Below are positions 57,683 through 64,000 of a stretch of DNA of 64,000 bases, in pieces. The position numbers were made by a program, and so were the translations under genes. Under the pieces are notes generated by a model. That model saw nothing but the letters and a program-made list of their open reading frames with translations. It was not told the DNA's origin and did no database searches. The stretch comes from Paenibacillus sp. CF384 (lineage in GTDB: Bacteria > Bacillota > Bacilli > Paenibacillales > Paenibacillaceae), in NCBI RefSeq assembly GCF_900106745.1, contig NZ_FNNV01000007.1:124001-188000 (forward strand). The letters run 5' to 3'. Every line of letters begins with the position of its first letter. Within the stretch, counting starts at the first letter, position 1.

Positions 57683-60100
57683 TTACACCTCAAATAAAGA
57701 GGAATCCAATGCCTGAATATATGGCGTCCATTCATCTGTCGTATAGAGTAGAAGCCGGTGCATCGCACGCGTACAAGCCGTGTAGAAGAGCTTGCGCTCG
57801 CTTTCCCGATGGTACACCGAAGAAGATGCATCATAGATAAGCACGGCGTCGAACTCCACCCCTTTGGCGAGGTAAGAGGGAATAACCATGATTCCCTTCT
57901 CGAAGTCAGGCGTCTCCTTCGTAACAAGCCGCAGCCCCTGACAACCATGAGCGGCAAGGCGCTCGTAGGCTTCCCTGCTCTCGGCCGCTGTCTTCGTAAT
58001 AATAGCAATGGAGCCGAGGTCCTCCGACTGAAGAGCCGCGAGATCCGCTGCCATTCGCGCCGCCCTCATCACGTCGCTGCCCGTCTGAATAAGAAGGGGT
58101 TTCCTTCCTCTCCGATCAAAGGGCACAATCCCCTCTTCGCCGCCCGGCAGCAGCGATCTTGTAAACTCTACAATTTCGCGCGTGGAACGGTAACTGCGGG
58201 ACAATAAGATGCGGCTCGTTTTATCCTCGCCATAGAGCTTGAGCAGCGGTGACTCCGCCTCATGTAAATTCGTAGCCTGCGTGAAGATCGCCTGACCGAA
58301 ATCACCCAATACCGTCATGCGGGCACGAGGGAACAGATTCTTGAGAAACTGATATTGGAACATCGAATAATCCTGACCCTCGTCAATGAAGATATACCGA
58401 ACCAGCGTATTCACCCGAGAGCCCTCAATGAGTTCTTTTAGATAGAGGTACGGTGTTGCGTCCTCGTAATACAGCTCGCGCCGATTCAGCTTCTCCCTCG
58501 TCTGCGCACAGATTTGCGGCCAAAGCTCAGGCACTTCCGCCGTATTCGTCATGGTTAGATACACGTCGTCATTCTCGCTGAACAATTGCGTGTATATCCC
58601 CTGCATGTCGATAAACAACATACTCTTTACGCTTCGCCTTAGCGGCTTGAAGGCTTCCTTCACGACCATGCGGCAGAGCATCTCTTCCTCTTGCTCGGCG
58701 AAGTTGAAGTCTGCTTCATCTCCGCGGCGCTTTTTCGTTACAAATTCCTGTACCTCCGCATACTGCTCGGCAAAATCAAACACACCGCGATCCTTGTGCA
58801 GTTCGCCAAATACCTCCGCATATTGCTCATTGTCCAGATAGTTCAGTTCCTCCTGAACCCACGAAGCAGACAGCTCTTCTCTCTCCAGCCGAGTCAGTTC
58901 CTTCATTAACCATTCCTGCAATAACGTTATGCGATTCGTTAGTCGAATCGAGGTGTCATACCTATAAAATTTCGATCGAATGAGATCGCCGGTAATGAGT
59001 ACCCGATCGCGGAATCGAATGTCGTTAAACCTCATCCCTTCCTGCCCCAGCCATGACGCATAACCGTGGAGCGCCTGAAGGAACGCTTCCGACGACTTAT
59101 ATTGGATTCCGCTCAGACGGGACGCATACCCTTGCGCCGAAGCTTCGGTCAGGACATATTCAAGCTGGTCAAAGGAATCCTCCAGTTGAAATGCAGATCC
59201 AAGCCAATAGTCCAGATATTCTTGGAACGTCGTCTGTTGCATATTCTCCTCGCCAAGCTCCGGAAGAACGGTAGACACGTAGCTGTTAAACATCGGATTA
59301 GGCGAGAAGAGGACAATCTGATCAGCCGTCAGCTTATTGCGATGTTTGTATAGTAAGTACGCTACGCGCTGCAGGGCCGCAGAAGTTTTTCCACTACCAG
59401 CCACACCCTGCACAATGAGCATGCGGCTTCTATCGTCACGGATGATGGCGTTCTGCTCCTTCTGGATCGTCGCCACGATACTCTTCATCTGTGTATCAGC
59501 ACCTTTGCCCAGCACCTGCTGGAGCAATTCGTCGCCGATCGTTATGCTGGAATCGAACAAGTTCTGGATCTGTCCGTCACGAATCTGGTATTGCCGCTTC
59601 TGCGTCATGATCCCCTTAATTGAACCCCCAGGTGTATCGTAAGCGACCTCGCCAGGAGAGTAATCGTAATACAAACTCGCAATTGGCGTACGCCAGTCGT
59701 ACACCAAGAAATTCATGCCGTCCTGTTCCACGAAAGAGGATACCCCTATATAAACCTGCTCGATCAGATTCTGACCAGCCTCTTGAAAATCAATCCGGCC
59801 AAAATAAGGAGATTGCAGCAGTCGCTTGACGCTATTCCATTTCTGCTGCAGCTGCCGGTGGCTTCGCTCCCGTTCGGATAATACGGCTGCCTGCTGCTGG
59901 ATCGTGAAGAAGGTCTCTTCGAAATCCTCATGCGTGCTCGTATTCACCGTAACTTCTTCCCAGAATCGCTTGCGAATGTCCGCTGCTTGATGACCCAGTT
60001 GATCCACTTTAGGCTCCAGCTCCACGACTGCTTCGCTAAGCTTGCTCATTGTCTGGTCCAGCCGCTCTTGTTCGTTCTCCCAATCCTTTGCGTGTATCAT
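57683..60100 (-). CDS. helD: HelD-type RNA polymerase-recycling helicase
   Basis: A protein of about 805 residues, close to B. subtilis HelD (774). The N-terminal arm is a coiled coil (about 1-110) that enters the RNA polymerase secondary channel; then come UvrD-like motifs: Walker A VQGVAGSGKTSAALQRVAYL (about 230), IFIDEGQDYSMFQ (motif II), LSRSYRSTREIVEF, and YTACTRAMHRLLLY (motif VI). HelD uses ATP to free RNA polymerase from DNA and nascent RNA; actinobacterial relatives also give rifampicin tolerance. The start is uncertain: ATG 60100 or GTG 60112, both near AAAGGAG. Monocistronic. Confidence 0.88.
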   Translation of the reverse strand: MIHAKDWENEQERLDQTMSKLSEAVVELEPKVDQLGHQAADIRKRFWEEVTVNTSTHEDFEETFFTIQQQAAVLSERERSHRQLQQKWNSVKRLLQSPYFGRIDFQEAGQNLIEQVYIGVSSFVEQDGMNFLVYDWRTPIASLYYDYSPGEVAYDTPGGSIKGIMTQKRQYQIRDGQIQNLFDSSITIGDELLQQVLGKGADTQMKSIVATIQKEQNAIIRDDRSRMLIVQGVAGSGKTSAALQRVAYLLYKHRNKLTADQIVLFSPNPMFNSYVSTVLPELGEENMQQTTFQEYLDYWLGSAFQLEDSFDQLEYVLTEASAQGYASRLSGIQYKSSEAFLQALHGYASWLGQEGMRFNDIRFRDRVLITGDLIRSKFYRYDTSIRLTNRITLLQEWLMKELTRLEREELSASWVQEELNYLDNEQYAEVFGELHKDRGVFDFAEQYAEVQEFVTKKRRGDEADFNFAEQEEEMLCRMVVKEAFKPLRRSVKSMLFIDMQGIYTQLFSENDDVYLTMTNTAEVPELWPQICAQTREKLNRRELYYEDATPYLYLKELIEGSRVNTLVRYIFIDEGQDYSMFQYQFLKNLFPRARMTVLGDFGQAIFTQATNLHEAESPLLKLYGEDKTSRILLSRSYRSTREIVEFTRSLLPGGEEGIVPFDRRGRKPLLIQTGSDVMRAARMAADLAALQSEDLGSIAIITKTAAESREAYERLAAHGCQGLRLVTKETPDFEKGIMVIPSYLAKGVEFDAVLIYDASSSVYHRESERKLFYTACTRAMHRLLLYTTDEWTPYIQALDSSLFEV

Positions 60101-60284
60101 CCTTCTTAACACACTCCTTTAACCAATAATTTGGAGAAGCAAAAGAACATTTGACAACCCGCAATTCCCTGTGATAATATTAAGGTATAAGTAAGATGCA
60201 ATAACTACGACCTAATACATAAAAATTGCAGAGAATTCTTTCATTATAGCATGATGTTTTTTCGAGCACAATTGGTTATTACGA

Positions 60285-60317
60285 GAAACACCCCGGGAAA
60301 TTTTCCCGGGGTGTTTC
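60285..60317. terminator. Large palindrome downstream of the DUF1398 gene
   Basis: GAAACACCCCGGGAAA pairs with TTTCCCGGGGTGTTTC, nearly perfect over 16 bp. The minus strand has no U-run; the plus strand has a U-rich tail (TTTCTGTCTCTTTT) but no gene ends there. It may still end minus-strand transcripts from 60376, since the stem is very stable. The rest of 60101-60284 is AT-rich and holds the helD promoter region; nothing else is recognisable. Confidence 0.6.
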
Positions 60318-60375
60318 TGTCTCTTTTGCAGACTAAGCTTGAACCTGTGATCAGGCAGCCCCCTCGACTTCGGGG

Positions 60376-60774
60376 TTATTCAAAAACCGGAACAGCCTCC
60401 ACATAAGACTCGCCGGCTCTCCCGCTCGTATAGTTAATCGTACGATCGATCATATTCACTTCGTAATAGTGTACTCCTGCAGCAGCCATGTCCCGAAGAA
60501 ATTCTGCAAAAGGAGTCCGATGCTGCTGATGATGTAACAGTCCTCTCTTTACGGCATCGGCATGGAACTGCTCCGCTACCTCAAGGGTTGACACCGAAGC
60601 CGATTTCGTTTCCTCGTACTGACTGTCTGCCCCCATATATACGATGTTGTCGTTAGCTACGCTTGTCCGATAAGAAACGACTCCTGCATGAAGCAATTCC
60701 TGAAACGTTCTTGGGTAGGGCCATCTTTCACTCTTGGATACCGAGCTGATTCGTTTGACTTCTTCGATATTCAT
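60376..60774 (-). CDS. DUF1398-family protein
   Basis: A 132-residue soluble protein starting MNIEEVKRISSVSKSERWPYPRTFQ, with the DUF1398 core VVSYRTSVANDNIVYMGADS, FAEFLRDMAAAGVHYYEVNM and DRTINYTSG. The family (YbcV-like) occurs in phages and many bacteria; its function is unknown. GGAGAGG precedes ATG 60774; a frame extends 20 codons upstream without support. It stands alone. Confidence 0.75.
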   Translation of the reverse strand: MNIEEVKRISSVSKSERWPYPRTFQELLHAGVVSYRTSVANDNIVYMGADSQYEETKSASVSTLEVAEQFHADAVKRGLLHHQQHRTPFAEFLRDMAAAGVHYYEVNMIDRTINYTSGRAGESYVEAVPVFE

Positions 60775-60852
60775 AGGAAACCTCTCCTTTGAGATGTTAG
60801 TGTACGAGCTGGATTTAATGCCATAATAGCACACCTACAAGCCGGACAAAAA

Positions 60853-60887
60853 GGAAGAGCGCCACCTGAATTAGGCAGCGCTCTTCC
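60853..60887 (-). terminator. Terminator of katG
   Basis: GGAAGAGCGC/GCGCTCTTCC arms with an inner CCT/AGG pair, followed by TTTTTG on the minus strand. Confidence 0.85.
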
Positions 60888-60935
60888 GCTTCTATAAATG
60901 GAATTCAATAATTGCTCGGTCTACTCTCGAATCGG

Positions 60936-63199
<2,264 letters not shown>

Positions 63200-63368
63200 T
63201 TGTTTTTTTGGGGCTTTCTTCACGTCGTCAAGACTCTACCAAATATATATGTCCCACCCCGCAACCCTATGTCCAACGCTGCCAAATACGGACAATCCCG
63301 CTTCCTCCATTACCCGATTAAGGTCACTTTTAAATACTAGGTTTAAATCGTCGCGATCGGTCGTTTCT

Positions 63369-63395
63369 AGCTCCCCTCATTTGGGGAGCTTTTTT
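63369..63395 (+). terminator. Orphan plus-strand terminator
   Basis: AGCTCCCC-TCATTT-GGGGAGCT followed by TTTTTC on the plus strand. No plus-strand gene lies upstream within 33 kb, so it ends an unknown short transcript or is a leader attenuator of the dehydrogenase gene. The rest of 63200-63544 shows no recognisable gene. Confidence 0.75.
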
Positions 63396-63544
63396 CATTA
63401 CACCTGTAAAAGTGATAAGTATCCATCGGTTATTGATAATGGTTCATGGAATAATATGCTATATAATCAAGCTGTAAGCGATATCAACCGAGATTATATT
63501 CTTATTCATAAGTGATTATTATCTTACAATCAGGAGGATGAATC

Positions 63545-64000
63545 ATGCTTAGACAATTGATCGCATCAGCCCCGCGTAAAGCGGCAATTATTCCTTACGA
63601 GGATCGTGCTATTCTGCCGAATGAAGTAAAAGTGCGCGTCGACCAGGCTTCGCCCAAACACGGTACCGATCTTGCAGGCTTCCGCGGAGAAAGCCCGCAT
63701 ACGGCGGATTACTTCGATGATAAAGAAGGTTGGAATCTGTTCTTGCCGAGGGATCCGAAGGATATTCAGACAGACGGCGGCTTTGGACGATGGAACCTCG
63801 GTAACATCTGGGTAGGCGTCATAACAGAGGCAGGTACCGAAGTAACGGAGTATAACGTTGGCGACCGCGTAGCTTGTTACGGCGGCATTCGTGAAACGCA
63901 TATCGTGAACGCGGTTAACAACTATTATTTGAAAAAGATGCCTGAAGGCATGTCGTGGCAGAACGCGGTATGCTTCGATCCCGCTCAATTTGCGCTCGGC
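63545..64000 (+). CDS. Zinc-type medium-chain dehydrogenase (partial, runs off right edge)
   Basis: The first 152 codons are visible. The peptide has the GroES-like N-terminal domain of medium-chain dehydrogenases: MLRQLIASAPRKAAIIPYED, EVKVRVDQASPKHGTD in place of the usual C-G-T-D catalytic Cys region, NIWVGVITEAGTEVTEYNVG and DRVACYGGIRETH. The position of the catalytic zinc Cys is held by Lys-His in SPKHGTD, so zinc catalysis is doubtful. Members act on sugars, polyols or alcohols. AGGAGGATGAATC precedes the ATG. The Rossmann domain is outside the window. Confidence 0.78.
   Translation, partial: MLRQLIASAPRKAAIIPYEDRAILPNEVKVRVDQASPKHGTDLAGFRGESPHTADYFDDKEGWNLFLPRDPKDIQTDGGFGRWNLGNIWVGVITEAGTEVTEYNVGDRVACYGGIRETHIVNAVNNYYLKKMPEGMSWQNAVCFDPAQFALG

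Noticed and set aside
60285-60317. Terminator of an undetected plus-strand gene
   Set aside because: The upstream 190 bp on the plus strand hold no frame with a ribosome binding site; a minus-strand role is simpler.

Overview
The window reads as chromosomal DNA of a spore-forming Bacillota, most likely Paenibacillus or a close relative. The evidence is the gene set: Spo0M, a YheC/YheD-type ATP-grasp protein, HelD, an S-layer-homology protein, LytS-type 5TM histidine kinases, YesM/YesN-type two-component genes next to Lpl-type sugar ABC transporters with DUF3502 binding proteins, and a second DnaN. Strong Shine-Dalgarno sequences (AAGGAGG-like), frequent GTG/TTG starts and many perfect U-tailed terminators fit as well. 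No rRNA, tRNA, CRISPR array, insertion sequence or prophage was seen. Most genes lie on the minus strand.

Layout. 1-3.8 kb: a MerR/SRPBCC unit, a YhgE-like membrane protein divergent from a TetR regulator, then four evenly spaced 17-bp palindromes and a methyltransferase. 3.9-7.3 kb: a ribbon-helix-helix protein plus DnaN paralogue, a Crp/Fnr-type regulator and flavohaemoglobin hmp, whose promoter carries a well placed Crp/Fnr box. 7.4-12.5 kb: a diguanylate cyclase, two phosphoesterases, a DeoR regulator and a DMT permease. 12.7-20 kb: spo0M behind a SigW-like promoter, a hybrid histidine kinase and cysJI sulfite reductase. 20-23.3 kb: a large mirror-symmetric repeat, an ATP-grasp gene, an unassigned structured block and a MidA-like methyltransferase. 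23.4-26.7 kb: a Tet(M)-type ribosomal protection GTPase with a possible leader peptide, followed by an MFS exporter. 26.8-27.7 kb: an AT-rich toxin-antitoxin pair with an unusual composite antitoxin. 27.8-30.3 kb: ankyrin/HxlR divergent from an NAD(P)-binding protein and a FrnE-type DsbA. 30.35-32.14 kb: a ParM-like actin and ParR-like protein bracketed by related 10-bp-register repeats, a possible chromosomal DNA-segregation cassette. 32.2-33.6 kb: an ECF sigma/anti-sigma pair. 33.7-40.6 kb: a seven-gene unit combining a UgpABCE-type ABC importer, two PHP-type hydrolases and a DeoR regulator. 40.9-50.4 kb: a sporulation-type kinase, a YesMN two-component system with its own binding protein, and an LplBC-type importer. 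50.5-55.4 kb: a YtrA-type GntR operon with two ABC exporters and a DUF4097 protein. 55.5-64 kb: DUF1304, an SLH protein, helD, a DUF1398 protein, katG behind a PerR/Fur-like box, and the start of a zinc-type dehydrogenase.

The genes point to a soil saprophyte: scavenging of sugars and phosphorylated compounds under dedicated regulators, sulfate assimilation, NO/peroxide/thiol stress defence and antibiotic resistance. The most unusual items are the ParMR-like cassette with flanking repeats, the composite antitoxin, the RHH-DnaN pair and the two phased intergenic repeat arrays.
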